Shown: piece after piece, positions 51,155 to 60,091 of the stretch
Layout of the letters: every line of letters begins with the position of its first letter
Numbering within the stretch: position 1 is the first letter of the stretch
Assembly: GCF_000787855.1 (NCBI RefSeq)
Contig: NZ_BBPQ01000012.1
Coordinates: forward strand, 22,383-86,382
Source of the DNA: Streptacidiphilus anmyonensis
GTDB lineage: Bacteria > Actinomycetota > Actinomycetes > Streptomycetales > Streptomycetaceae
Direction of reading: 5' to 3'
Length of the DNA stretch: 64,000 bases
Notes under the pieces: model-generated
What the model saw: only the letters and a program-made list of their open reading frames with translations
What the model was told of the DNA's origin: nothing
Databases searched by the model: none
Program-made: the position numbers and the translations under genes

Positions 51155-51238
51155 ATGAGCCAGTCCGCGAATTTCGCACTGCGCCGCCACGTCGATCTGC
51201 GACGTGACGCGAGCGCCCTCTGTGCCGCCGGTCGGTGA
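51155..51238 (+). CDS. short RRHVDL leader peptide of a sulfur-responsive operon
   Basis: 27 codons from ATG 51155 to TGA 51238. The peptide contains RRHVDLRRDASALC, the signature of short leader peptides placed ahead of sulfur-assimilation and sulfonate genes in actinomycetes, with a Cys codon just before the end. It lies in an otherwise gene-free 372-bp stretch (51085-51456) and is followed by a terminator-like hairpin. Its job is cis-acting: ribosome pausing when cysteinyl-tRNA is short. Confidence 0.8.
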   Translation: MSQSANFALRRHVDLRRDASALCAAGR

Positions 51239-51283
51239 ACTGACCGGTCGGTAGCCGCTCCCGGCTGACCTGGCCTTCCTGTT

Positions 51284-51316
51284 CGCCGCGCACGTGTGTC
51301 CCGTGCGCGGCGTTTT
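51284..51316 (+). terminator. attenuator/intrinsic terminator ahead of the sulfonate operon
   Basis: Perfect 11-bp stem (51284-51294 with 51302-51312), 7-nt loop, followed by TTTTC. It lies 46 bp after the leader peptide stop and 141 bp before the substrate-binding protein start, so transcription must read through it. An alternative short hairpin (CCGGTC/GACCGG) overlaps the leader stop. This is the usual architecture of transcriptional attenuation. Confidence 0.75.
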
Positions 51317-51456
51317 CATTTCCCCACGCATGGCGCCGGCATTGCGAGAACGTTGCCCGCCGTTGCGCCGGATCTCCCCGTCCGTCCTGCCGTGAATTCC
51401 GCCTGCCTCGAATTCCTCCTGCCCGAATTCCGTTCCCCGAGAGAGGGTTCTTCGCC

Positions 51457-52488
51457 ATGCACTCCTCCGCCTCCAGACGCCGGTTTCTCGCCCTTCTCGG
51501 CGGCTCCGCCGCCGCTGTCACGCTGGCCGGGTGCGGGGCCGCCGCCGCAGGGGAGCCGAGCGGGGGCGGGCAGACCAGGAAACTGCGCTACCAGGGCTGG
51601 GCCGGGCAGGTGCTGCTCCCCGAACTGGCCGAGGATCTCGGCTACTTCGGCGACGTGAAGCTCGACTGGGTGGGCGACACCATCAGCGGTCCGCAGGACA
51701 TCCAGTCCGCCGCCACCGGGCAGGTGGACTTCGGCGGGGCGTTCAACGGGGCGGTGGTAAAGCTGGCCGCCTCGCACGCGCCGGTGCAGGCCGTGATCAG
51801 CTACTACGGCGTCGACCGCTACTCCTACAACGGCTTCTACGTGCTGGACGGCAGCCCGATCCGCTCCGGGCGCGACCTGATCGGGGCCAAGGTCGGGGTG
51901 AACACCCTGGGCGCGCACGACGAGGCGATGCTCGACATCTACCTCAAGCGCCAGGGCCTGAGCCCCGCCGAGATCGCACAGGTCGAGCCGGTCGTGCTGC
52001 CGCCCGTCAGCACCGAGCAGGCGCTGCGGCAGAAGCAGATCCAGGTGGCCGTGCTCGGCGGCGTGCTGCGCGACTCCGCGCTGGCCAAGGGCGGCATCCG
52101 GCCGCTGTTCACCGACTACCAGCTGCTCGGCGCGTTCAGCGCCGGCACGTACGTCATGACCAAGCGTTTCCTGCGCCAGAACCCGGACACCGCACGGACC
52201 TTCGTCACCGGCACCGCCAAGGCCATCGAGTGGGCCCGACGGACGCCGCGCGACGAGGTGGTGGCGCGGATGACCGAGATCGTCCGCAAGCGCGGACGCA
52301 ACGAGAACACGGCGCCGCTGAAGTACTTCGAGTCCTACGGCGTCGCCGAGACCGGCGGCCGGATCACCGACGCCGAGTTCCAGCTCTGGCTCGACTGGCT
52401 CGCGGACCGCGGCACCGTCCCGAAGGGGTCGGTCACCGCGTCCTCGCTCTACACCAACGCCTACAACGGCTACCGGCCCGGGAGTTGA
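51457..52488 (+). CDS. ABC transporter substrate-binding lipoprotein (sulfonate/nitrate type)
   Basis: 343 aa. A Tat-like lipoprotein signal peptide, SRRRFLALLGGSAAAVTLAGC, gives a lipidated Cys at C26. The body has the NMT1/SsuA fold: LRYQGWAGQVLLPELAEDLGYF, VDFGGAFNGAVVKL, GAKVGVNTLGAHDEAML. With the following ATPase, permease and TauD-like dioxygenase it most likely binds alkanesulfonates. The ligand is inferred from neighbours. Confidence 0.92.
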   Translation: MHSSASRRRFLALLGGSAAAVTLAGCGAAAAGEPSGGGQTRKLRYQGWAGQVLLPELAEDLGYFGDVKLDWVGDTISGPQDIQSAATGQVDFGGAFNGAVVKLAASHAPVQAVISYYGVDRYSYNGFYVLDGSPIRSGRDLIGAKVGVNTLGAHDEAMLDIYLKRQGLSPAEIAQVEPVVLPPVSTEQALRQKQIQVAVLGGVLRDSALAKGGIRPLFTDYQLLGAFSAGTYVMTKRFLRQNPDTARTFVTGTAKAIEWARRTPRDEVVARMTEIVRKRGRNENTAPLKYFESYGVAETGGRITDAEFQLWLDWLADRGTVPKGSVTASSLYTNAYNGYRPGS

Positions 52489-52492
52489 GACG

Positions 52493-53308
52493 GTGACGAC
52501 GACGAGGATCGCATTCGAGAACGTCGGCAAGGTCTTCCCCGGGCGGGGCGGGGCCGCCGACCTGGTCGCCCTCGACGGGGTCGACCTGGAGATCGCGGCC
52601 GGGGAGTTCCTGGTCGTGGTCGGGCCCAGCGGCTGCGGCAAGTCGACCCTGCTGGACCTCCTCGGCGGCCTGACCCGCCCGAGCAGCGGACGCGTCCTGC
52701 TGGACGGCGAGCCGGTGACCGGGCCCGGCCTGGACCGGGGCATCGTCTTCCAGCAGTACGCCCTGTTGCCCTGGCGCACCGCCCGGGGCAACGTCGAGTT
52801 CGGCCTGGAGGCGACGGGCGTGCCGCGCCGCGAACGCGCGGCGCGCGCCCGGGAGCATCTGGAACTGGTCGGCCTGGCCGGATTCGAGGACCGGCACCCG
52901 CACGAGCTCTCCGGCGGCATGCGGCAACGCGTCGCGATCGCCCGGAGCCTCGCCTACGACCCCGACGTGCTGCTGATGGACGAGCCGTTCGCCGCGCTCG
53001 ACGCCCAGACCCGCGAGACGCTCCAGGACGAGCTGCTGCGGATCTGGGAGCGGACCGGCAAGACCGTCGTCTTCATCACCCACAGCATCGACGAGGCCGT
53101 CCACCTCGGGCAGCGCGTCGCCGTGCTCACCTCCCGGCCGGGCCGGGTCAAGCACGTCGTGCCGATCGAGCTGGGCGCGCGCCGCCACGAGGCGGACGAC
53201 CCGCGCTCCAGCCCGGAGTTCGCCCGGCACCGGCACGAGATCTGGAGTCTGCTGCGGGACGAGGTCGCCCTCGCGCAGCGCCTGGAGAAGGAGAGGGCGG
53301 TCGTATGA
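52493..53308 (+). CDS. ssuB: sulfonate-type ABC transporter ATPase
   Basis: 271 aa. Walker A GPSGCGKST, signature HELSGGMRQRVAIA, Walker B VLLMDEPFAALD, H-loop FITHSIDEA. Belongs to the SsuB/TauB/NrtD group. Overlaps the permease by 4 bp. Confidence 0.92.
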   Translation: MTTTRIAFENVGKVFPGRGGAADLVALDGVDLEIAAGEFLVVVGPSGCGKSTLLDLLGGLTRPSSGRVLLDGEPVTGPGLDRGIVFQQYALLPWRTARGNVEFGLEATGVPRRERAARAREHLELVGLAGFEDRHPHELSGGMRQRVAIARSLAYDPDVLLMDEPFAALDAQTRETLQDELLRIWERTGKTVVFITHSIDEAVHLGQRVAVLTSRPGRVKHVVPIELGARRHEADDPRSSPEFARHRHEIWSLLRDEVALAQRLEKERAVV

Positions 53309-54240
53309 GCAGCACCGGCACGCAGGTGGCGGAGGACACCGAGGCGCCTCCCTCGGCACCGTCCTCGGCACGTCCCGCGGCACCGCCGTCGGCACCGTCC
53401 TCGGCGCGGGCGGCCGGGGCGGAGGACCGGAATGCGCCCCCGCTCGCCCGTCGTGCGCCCGCGCGCCCGCTCGGGCGTCGCCTCGCCGGGCTGCTGCTGC
53501 GCGGCGTCACCAAGTCCGTCGCGATCGTCGCGCTGCTCGCGCTGTGGGAGATCGCGCCACGGGCGGGTCTGGTGGACTCCACCTTCCTGCCGCCCTTCTC
53601 CGTCGTCGCCGGGGACTGGTGGACCCTCGCGACGAACGGCCAGCTCTGGGCCAACACCGAGGCCAGCCTGGTCCGTTCGCTGAGCGGCTTCGGCCTGGCC
53701 GTGCTGGTCGGGGTGCCGCTCGGGCTGCTGATCGGCTGGTACCGGCCCGTCGCCGCGCTGCTGGGTCCGCTGCTGGAGCTGTTCCGCAACACCGCCGCGC
53801 TCGCCCTGCTGCCGGTCTTCATCCTGCTGCTGGGCATCGGTGAGACCTCGAAGATCGCCATCGTCCTCTACGCCTGCACCTGGCCGATCCTGCTCAACAC
53901 CATCAGCGCGGTGCGCGAGGTGGACCCGACGCTGCTGCGGCTGGCGCGCTCGATGGACCTGTCCGCGCCGCGGATCTTCCAGAAGGTGATCCTCCCGGCG
54001 GCCGTGCCGACCATCTTCACCGGCATCCGACTGGCGGGGGCCGTCTCGATCCTGGTCCTGGTCGCTGCGGAGATGGTCGGCGCCAAGGCCGGGCTCGGCT
54101 ATCTCATCAACTCCGCGCAATTCAACTTCGCCATCCCCGACATGTACGCGGGCATCGTCACCATCGCCGTGCTCGGCGTGCTCTTCAACCAGCTGCTCGT
54201 CGCCGTCGAGCGCCGCCTCGGCGCCTGGCGACTCCCGTGA
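53305..54240 (+). CDS. ssuC: sulfonate-type ABC transporter permease
   Basis: 311 aa. An Ala/Pro/Ser-rich cytosolic N-terminus of about 55 aa with APSSAR repeats precedes a BPD-type permease of about six helices. The EAA-like loop is RLARSMDLSAPRIFQKVILPAAVPTIFTGIRLA. Same operon as the ATPase; the next gene begins about 70 bp later. Confidence 0.92.
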   Translation: MSSTGTQVAEDTEAPPSAPSSARPAAPPSAPSSARAAGAEDRNAPPLARRAPARPLGRRLAGLLLRGVTKSVAIVALLALWEIAPRAGLVDSTFLPPFSVVAGDWWTLATNGQLWANTEASLVRSLSGFGLAVLVGVPLGLLIGWYRPVAALLGPLLELFRNTAALALLPVFILLLGIGETSKIAIVLYACTWPILLNTISAVREVDPTLLRLARSMDLSAPRIFQKVILPAAVPTIFTGIRLAGAVSILVLVAAEMVGAKAGLGYLINSAQFNFAIPDMYAGIVTIAVLGVLFNQLLVAVERRLGAWRLP

Positions 54241-54311
54241 ACCGTCCTCAGACCCGCCTACCGAACCGCCTACCGAACCGCCCACAGCACCGTCCGCAGA
54301 AGGGAACCAGC

Positions 54312-55208
54312 ATGTCCAGCACCGGATTCGACGTCCGCCGCATCGGCGGCCGGATCGGCGCCGAGATCCTCGGCGTCGACCTCACCCAGGAGCTCGACCC
54401 CGCCCTCGTCACGGAGATCAACGCGGCCCTGCTCGAACACAAGGCCCTGGTCTTCCGGGACCAGCACCTCGACGACGACCAGCAGCAGCGCTTCGCCTCG
54501 CTCTTCGGCGAGCTGACCACGGCGCACCCGACCGTCCCCTCGGCCGAGGGGCAGCCCAACGTCCTGTCCGTCGACGGCGAGGCGGGCCAGCGCGCCAACC
54601 GCTGGCACACCGACGTGACCTTCGTGCGCACCCCGCCCAAGGCGTCGACGCTGCGCAGCATCGTCGTCCCGCCCTACGGCGGCAACACCCTCATCGCCAA
54701 CTCCCAGGCCGCCTACGAGGATTTGCCCGAGCCGCTGCGGGAGTTCGCCGACCGGGCCTGGGCGATCCACACCAACGACTACGACTACGCGGTCCCGCGC
54801 GACCAGCGGTCCGCGGAGCGCCGCGCGCAGTTCGTCTCACGCAAGTACCGCACGGCGCACCCCGTCGTCCGGGTCCACCCCGAGACCGGGGCCCGCGGCC
54901 TCTTCGTCGGCGGCTTCGCCCGCACCCTGCTCGGCTTCGACAGCGAGCAGTCGCAGGAACTGCTGCGTGTCCTGCAGTCCTACGTCACCCGCCCGGAGAA
55001 CATCGTCCGCATCGCCTGGAACCCGGGCGACGTCGTCCTCTTCGACAACCGCGCCACCCAGCACTACGCCCCGGACGACTACGGCGACCTGCCGCGCCTG
55101 CTGCACCGCGTCACGGTCGCGGGCGACGTCCCGGTCGGTGTGGACGGTCGGACCAGCTACGTCGTCGAGGGCGACGAGGCCGAGCACTACACCCCGGCGG
55201 TGGCCTGA
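54312..55208 (+). CDS. TauD-family 2OG-Fe(II) dioxygenase
   Basis: 298 aa from ATG 54312 (GAAGGGAACC upstream); the in-frame part before it encodes a repeat of PNRLPNRP and is unlikely to be protein. TauD fold: IGAEILGVDL, H99xD101 in RWHTDVTF, His of ATQHYAPDDYG and the 2OG-binding Arg in LLHRVTV. Removes sulfite from taurine or other alkyl sulfonates/sulfates, so sulfur supplied by the transporter is released here. Confidence 0.92.
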   Translation: MSSTGFDVRRIGGRIGAEILGVDLTQELDPALVTEINAALLEHKALVFRDQHLDDDQQQRFASLFGELTTAHPTVPSAEGQPNVLSVDGEAGQRANRWHTDVTFVRTPPKASTLRSIVVPPYGGNTLIANSQAAYEDLPEPLREFADRAWAIHTNDYDYAVPRDQRSAERRAQFVSRKYRTAHPVVRVHPETGARGLFVGGFARTLLGFDSEQSQELLRVLQSYVTRPENIVRIAWNPGDVVLFDNRATQHYAPDDYGDLPRLLHRVTVAGDVPVGVDGRTSYVVEGDEAEHYTPAVA

Positions 55209-55263
55209 CCGGCGGGTGGTCTGACCGGCCGCGCCTGATCGTCCGTGGGTAGGCTCGCGGGCC

Positions 55264-55824
55264 ATGGACGTTTCCGTTGACGTGGACCCCGGCCTCCTTG
55301 TCTGCACGCTCGACGACCTGCCCGAAGCCCTTGTCGCCGCCGCGCACCAGCTCCTCGCTGAGCTGGTGCGCGGCGGCGCGGCGCTGGGGTGGGTGGAGCC
55401 GCCGTCGCAGGAGGAGGTCCGACGGCTCCTCACGGACGTGGCCGCCGCCGTCCGGGCGGGGGACGCCTCCCTGCGGGTCGCGTTCCTCGGTGACCGCCTC
55501 GTCGGCCTCGGCTACTGGACCCGGTACGCCCGCCCCACCCACCGGCCGCACGCCGACCTGCAGAAGATCGCCGTCGACCCCTCCGCCCAGGGACGCGGGA
55601 TCGGGCGCGCGTTGGTCTCGGCCCTGGTGGAGGACGCCCGGGCCGCGCGGATCGAGGTGCTGACCCTCGACGCGCGCGGCGACAACGCGAACGCCCTCCA
55701 CCTGTACCGCACTCTCGGTTTCACCGAGTACGGCCGCCTGCCCGACTTCGTCGCGGTCGGCGACCGCCGCTACGACAAGGTCCTCTGCATGCGCGACCTG
55801 CGGTCGGCCCCGAAACCGGCCTGA
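55264..55824 (+). CDS. GNAT acetyltransferase
   Basis: 186 aa. Motif A is IAVDPSAQGRGIGRALVSALVEDA (acetyl-CoA pyrophosphate loop QGRGIG), followed by LTLDARGDNANALHLYRTLGFTEYGRLP. Substrate unknown. Begins 55 bp after the dioxygenase and may be transcribed with it. Confidence 0.9.
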   Translation: MDVSVDVDPGLLVCTLDDLPEALVAAAHQLLAELVRGGAALGWVEPPSQEEVRRLLTDVAAAVRAGDASLRVAFLGDRLVGLGYWTRYARPTHRPHADLQKIAVDPSAQGRGIGRALVSALVEDARAARIEVLTLDARGDNANALHLYRTLGFTEYGRLPDFVAVGDRRYDKVLCMRDLRSAPKPA

Positions 55825-55828
55825 ACCG

Positions 55829-55868
55829 CGACGGGGCCCGGCCGCCGAGAAGCAGCCGGGCCCCGTCG
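55829..55868. terminator. bidirectional hairpin terminator
   Basis: Perfect 14-bp stem (55829-55842 with 55855-55868), loop 12 nt, between the convergent acetyltransferase and large secreted protein genes, 4 and 14 bp from their stops. Confidence 0.85.
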
Positions 55869-55882
55869 TTCACCGCAAGGCG

Positions 55883-58800
55883 TCAGGAGCTGGGACCGAA
55901 CCAGCCCTGGAGGTCGGCGAAGACCTGCACCGTCCCGCCCGAGTTGTTGACGAAGTCGACGACGCCGTTCGCCACCGGTACGACGACCTCCCCGGTGATC
56001 TGGGCGTGGGCGGGGAACTGGAGCGCGGCCGAGGCCGGCACCGGCTGTCCGTCCGCGAACACCGTCAACGAGCCCGCGCTCTGCGCGCCGGTGGCGCTGA
56101 CGCCGAGCACGACCGCCGAAGCGCCGGCCGTGGGCCAGCCCGGCAGGCTGGTGACGTTGAGCTGCGCGGAGCTGTGCGGCTGGACCGTCACGCCGGCTCC
56201 GCCGAGCCCGGACCGGGTGTCGAGCACCCGTGCCGGACCGGCGGCCTGGAACCAGGAGCCCTCGGCCGAGTAGAAGCCGGTGACGTCGGCCGTCAGATCG
56301 ACGTTCCCGCCCGAGGCGTTGTACAGGTCGACGGTGCCGTTCACGACCGGCACCACCACCAGGTCCGCGACCGACTGACCCGGAGCGAAGCTGACCTGGC
56401 TGACCCCCGGGCGCCCGGTGCCGTCCGGATAGAGCGTCAGATAGCCGCCCTTGGCGGGCGCGTAGGTGGTCACGCTCAGCGCGACGGCGCTCACGCCCGT
56501 CTTCGGCACCCCGCCGTGTCCGGCGACCTTCAGGTGCACGGTCCCGCCCGCGGCGACGTGGGCCTTCGGTGCGCCGAGACCGGTGCGGGTGTCCAGCAGC
56601 CGCGCGGGGCCGACGGTGGTCAGCCGGGCGTGGCTGCCGCTGCTGGTGAAGTAGCCGGCGAGATCGGCCGTGAGGTCGACCGTGCCGCTCGAGCCGTTGT
56701 ACAGGTCCACGCGCCCGTCGACGACCGGGACCGTGACCTGGTCGGACTGGGCCTGGCCGGTCACGAAGGTCAGGTCGGTCACGCCCGGCCGGGTCTTGCC
56801 GTCCGGGTAGACGACGAGAGAGCCGGCGCGGGTCGGCGCGAGCGCCGACACGTTCAGCACCACGGCGGTGACGCCGCTGGTGGGGACCTTCGCCTTGCCG
56901 GTGACCTGGAGTCGCACGGTCCCGCCCGCGGCGACGTGCGCCTTGGCGGCGCCCAGACCGCTGCGGGTGTCGAGGACACGCACCGGACCGTCCGTCACGA
57001 ACGTGCCGGTCGGCGGCGCGGCGGGCGCGGCGGTCACCTTGAAGGCCCCGGGCAGGTAGCCCGGGGAGGGAGTTCCGGCGCTGTAGCCGATTCCGCTCTG
57101 CACGACGTCGTAGGTGCCGGGCGCGACGCCGTAGGTGTCCAACTGCATCGTGAGCGCGGTGCCGTCGGCGCTGATGGACTCGGGGTAGGACTGGCTGCTC
57201 GAAGCGAGGCCGTTCTGCGCCAGCGCGATACCGGTGCCCAGGTTGAGGTGGGTGCCGTGCACGACGACCTGGTCGGCGCTGCCGGCCGGACCGCTCGACG
57301 GCGAGATCGAGGTGACGACCGGTGCCACGGGCTGGGTCGTGCAGCCGGTGGTGCACACGGCCTGCATGGTGAAGTTCGCGGGCAGCGCGGTCTGGTACGG
57401 CTGGACCAGCAGGAGGTACTGGTCCGCCTGGTTCGGCGACCCGCCGCAGAGCAGGGACCCGCTGCCCTCACCGCACAGGCCGAACTGGGTCCAGTTCGCG
57501 TCGTTGTACAGGTTGAACCAGGGTGAGCCCTGCTGCCCGGCGCCGGGCACGCTGTAGATCTTGAACATCTGGTTGTCCTGGACCGAGACGACCGCGCAGT
57601 AGCCCGTCAGCGACTCGGAGAGCCGTGTCGTGATCGGGGCCCAGCCCGCCGCGCCGGAGAGCGCGTGGGCCTGGCACTCCGGCGCCCAGCCGGAGGCGGT
57701 GCCGATCCGCCAGGTGTCGACATGCGCGGTGATCCCGACGCCCTGGTAGCCGGAGGCGGTGATCAGGACCTGGTAGGTGCCCGAGCCGGTCACGTCGCAC
57801 GCGGTGCCCCACTGACGGCAGACGACGGCGCCGCTCGCGTTCGCGACCTGGAGCACCGCTCCCGACTGGTCCGCGCCGCTCGCGCGCACGCCCAGGGAGA
57901 ACTTGTCCGCCGTCGCGCCGGTGACCCGGACGCAGCGGGTGTCGAGGGCCGAGCCGAGCACGTAGGTGGTGGACGGGCCGCCCACCGTCGTGGAGGCCGC
58001 CGCCGGGCAGGTGGCGCTGCTGGAGATGTCGCGGCGGACCAGCCGGTAGGTGTCCGAGGCGCCGCTGGTCTCGAAGACCAGCGCGGTGTAGGCGACGCCG
58101 GCCGTGTAGGTGCAGCCCGCGGTGCTGGCGCCGATGCAGATGTTCTTGCCGGTCGGGTCGTTGACGTAGAGGCTGCCGTCCACCGCGTTGGCGTTGTTGG
58201 CGTAGTCGATCATCTCGCCGGTGGAGTGCTGGTTCGCCGGGATGCTGAGGCAGCCCGCGTTCGACGACGAGGTCAGGGAGACCGACGCGCCGAAGGAGCC
58301 GCCGAAGCCGGACTGCGGCCAGACCTTGCAACCGGCCTGGGAGTCGGTCCGCTGGACGACCAGCTGGTAGCCGGCCTTGTCGGGCTGGCCCGAGAGCACC
58401 GCGTGGAACGGGGCGGTCCCGGTCAGCGCGCAGGTGACGACATTGGACTGGTAGTTGGAGCACATCTGCGCCCCGGTGGCGTCGAGCACCTGCAGCTGCT
58501 GGGGCGAGGACCCGTCCGCGGTCGGCTGGTTGAGCAGGTAGTCGCCGTGCCCGGCGGCCGTCGGCAGGGCGAGGCAGAGCACGTCGCCCGTGCCCGTGAA
58601 GGTGCCCTTGGCCGCTCCGGTGACGAAGTCCGTGTCACCGGTCGCGACGCAGCCGCGGCTCTCGTTCGCGGCGAGGAAGACCACGCCGAAGTGGGCGGTG
58701 TACGAAGGGGCCGGGTTCGCGACGAAGTCGTAGGACCCCGCCGTGAGCTGGCAGGTGGGACCGCCGTTGGTGCAGGTCGCGGTGCCGTCCGGGAGGTACA

Positions 58801-59908
58801 GGGTGCCGGAGAGGCCGGAGTAGTCGGTGCTCGCCGCGTAGACCTGGTACTGGCCGTCGGCGGTGACCTGAAGGGTCCGGCAGCGGTCGGCGGAGGAGAC
58901 GTCCGGCGCGGTTCCGTAGACGCCCTGCGGCGCCGCGACACAGCCGGAGGGCTGGGTGACGTCGTTCAGCTGGAGGTCGTAGCTGTCGGCGTTGCCGTAC
59001 TGGTCGTCCACCAGGACCCGGTAGGGGCCGGTGCCGGTGAGGGGGCAGTCGCCCTGGTCGTCGAAGCAGACCTGGGCGCCGGTCGCGTCGTAGACGGTGA
59101 CCAACTGCTGGCCCGTCGCGGACGATTCGCCGTGCAGGACGTGCCCGGAGGGGGCCGCCAGCGTGTAGCAGTCCCCGGCCGCGCCGGCGGCCAGCGCGCC
59201 CTGGAGGGTGGGGGTGGCGAACGACGGGTCGGCGACCTTGCAGGAGCTGTCCGACAGCAGCGGCAGGTAGGAGAGCGTGTACGCGGACGCGCCGCCGCTC
59301 TGCACCTGGAGGGTGTAGGTGCCGGACCCGGTCGTGGCGCAGCTCGGCAGCTGGAACCACTGCGGCTGCGAGCAGGTGACGGTCGCGCCGCCCGGTGCGG
59401 TGAGTGTGAAGGAAGGCGAGCCGTTCGTGCCCGTGAGCCGGACCAGGACCAGGTCGGAGGCGTTCGGCAGGGTCAGCGTGTAGCTGTCGGCGCCGGTGGC
59501 CGAGGGGCTCGCGCAGTCGTAGACCGTGCCGGCGTCGACCGGACCGGAGCAGGTGCTCGTCGTGCCGGTGCCGGCCTGCGCGTGCGCGAGCGCGGCGGCC
59601 GCGCTGCGGTGACGCAGCTGCTGGTCCGGGTGCGCGGCGGCCACGGCGTGCGCCTTGACCGGTGCGACCGGCTTGGTGACGGTCTTCGCCGGAGCCTTTG
59701 ACCGGGCCTTCGCCGGTGCCTTCGCGGCGGGCTGCGCCGCCGGGTGCGCCTTGGGCGCGGGCCGCGCCGCGGCGGCGGCCGTGCCGGTCGGCCCGACCAG
59801 CGCGGCGACCACCGCCAGCACCGTCGCCAGCAGGGCGAGCAGGCTGGACGGCTTCGCCCGCCCCCCTGCCCCGGGTCTCCACCGTACGGATGTTCTCGAC
59901 AGGCTCAT
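55883..59908 (-). CDS. large secreted multidomain repeat protein
   Basis: 1341 aa from ATG 59908 (MSLSRTSVRWRPGAG). A signal peptide (SSLLALLATVLAVVAALVGPTGTAAA) is followed by a Lys/Ala/Pro-rich stretch (KAPAKARSKAPAKTVTK). Then come about seven pre-peptidase-like beta modules of about 110 aa, most starting with a Cys (SCKVADPSF, GCVAAPQGVY, GCVATGDTDF, GCKVWPQSGF). One IPT/TIG-like domain (VTSISPSSGPAGSADQVVVHGTHL) and three about 125-aa C-terminal modules (VLDTRSGLG...VPVV.G.VDLYN) complete it. Length and modularity suggest a cell-surface or matrix protein; no enzyme motif. Confidence 0.88.
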   Translation of the reverse strand: MSLSRTSVRWRPGAGGRAKPSSLLALLATVLAVVAALVGPTGTAAAAARPAPKAHPAAQPAAKAPAKARSKAPAKTVTKPVAPVKAHAVAAAHPDQQLRHRSAAAALAHAQAGTGTTSTCSGPVDAGTVYDCASPSATGADSYTLTLPNASDLVLVRLTGTNGSPSFTLTAPGGATVTCSQPQWFQLPSCATTGSGTYTLQVQSGGASAYTLSYLPLLSDSSCKVADPSFATPTLQGALAAGAAGDCYTLAAPSGHVLHGESSATGQQLVTVYDATGAQVCFDDQGDCPLTGTGPYRVLVDDQYGNADSYDLQLNDVTQPSGCVAAPQGVYGTAPDVSSADRCRTLQVTADGQYQVYAASTDYSGLSGTLYLPDGTATCTNGGPTCQLTAGSYDFVANPAPSYTAHFGVVFLAANESRGCVATGDTDFVTGAAKGTFTGTGDVLCLALPTAAGHGDYLLNQPTADGSSPQQLQVLDATGAQMCSNYQSNVVTCALTGTAPFHAVLSGQPDKAGYQLVVQRTDSQAGCKVWPQSGFGGSFGASVSLTSSSNAGCLSIPANQHSTGEMIDYANNANAVDGSLYVNDPTGKNICIGASTAGCTYTAGVAYTALVFETSGASDTYRLVRRDISSSATCPAAASTTVGGPSTTYVLGSALDTRCVRVTGATADKFSLGVRASGADQSGAVLQVANASGAVVCRQWGTACDVTGSGTYQVLITASGYQGVGITAHVDTWRIGTASGWAPECQAHALSGAAGWAPITTRLSESLTGYCAVVSVQDNQMFKIYSVPGAGQQGSPWFNLYNDANWTQFGLCGEGSGSLLCGGSPNQADQYLLLVQPYQTALPANFTMQAVCTTGCTTQPVAPVVTSISPSSGPAGSADQVVVHGTHLNLGTGIALAQNGLASSSQSYPESISADGTALTMQLDTYGVAPGTYDVVQSGIGYSAGTPSPGYLPGAFKVTAAPAAPPTGTFVTDGPVRVLDTRSGLGAAKAHVAAGGTVRLQVTGKAKVPTSGVTAVVLNVSALAPTRAGSLVVYPDGKTRPGVTDLTFVTGQAQSDQVTVPVVDGRVDLYNGSSGTVDLTADLAGYFTSSGSHARLTTVGPARLLDTRTGLGAPKAHVAAGGTVHLKVAGHGGVPKTGVSAVALSVTTYAPAKGGYLTLYPDGTGRPGVSQVSFAPGQSVADLVVVPVVNGTVDLYNASGGNVDLTADVTGFYSAEGSWFQAAGPARVLDTRSGLGGAGVTVQPHSSAQLNVTSLPGWPTAGASAVVLGVSATGAQSAGSLTVFADGQPVPASAALQFPAHAQITGEVVVPVANGVVDFVNNSGGTVQVFADLQGWFGPSS

Positions 59909-60038
59909 GCGCCCCCCGCTTCCACTCCCGCCCGCTTCGCCTCCCCGGCGAAGCCCCAAGGGCAGCGGGAGCGTAGCGCGTCAGTTCGCAGGCGACACAG
60001 CGGATTGACGGGCGGAGCCCTGTCGGACGCGCCACAGC

Positions 60039-60075
60039 GCGTGGGGCTCTGTCGACCGCCGACGGAGCCCCACGC
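60039..60075 (-). terminator. hairpin terminator of the M20 peptidase gene
   Basis: 11-bp stem GCGTGGGGCTC/GAGCCCCACGC with a 15-nt loop, 17 bp beyond the stop of the minus-strand peptidase gene. Confidence 0.75.
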
Positions 60076-60091
60076 CCGGAATGCCCGGTGC

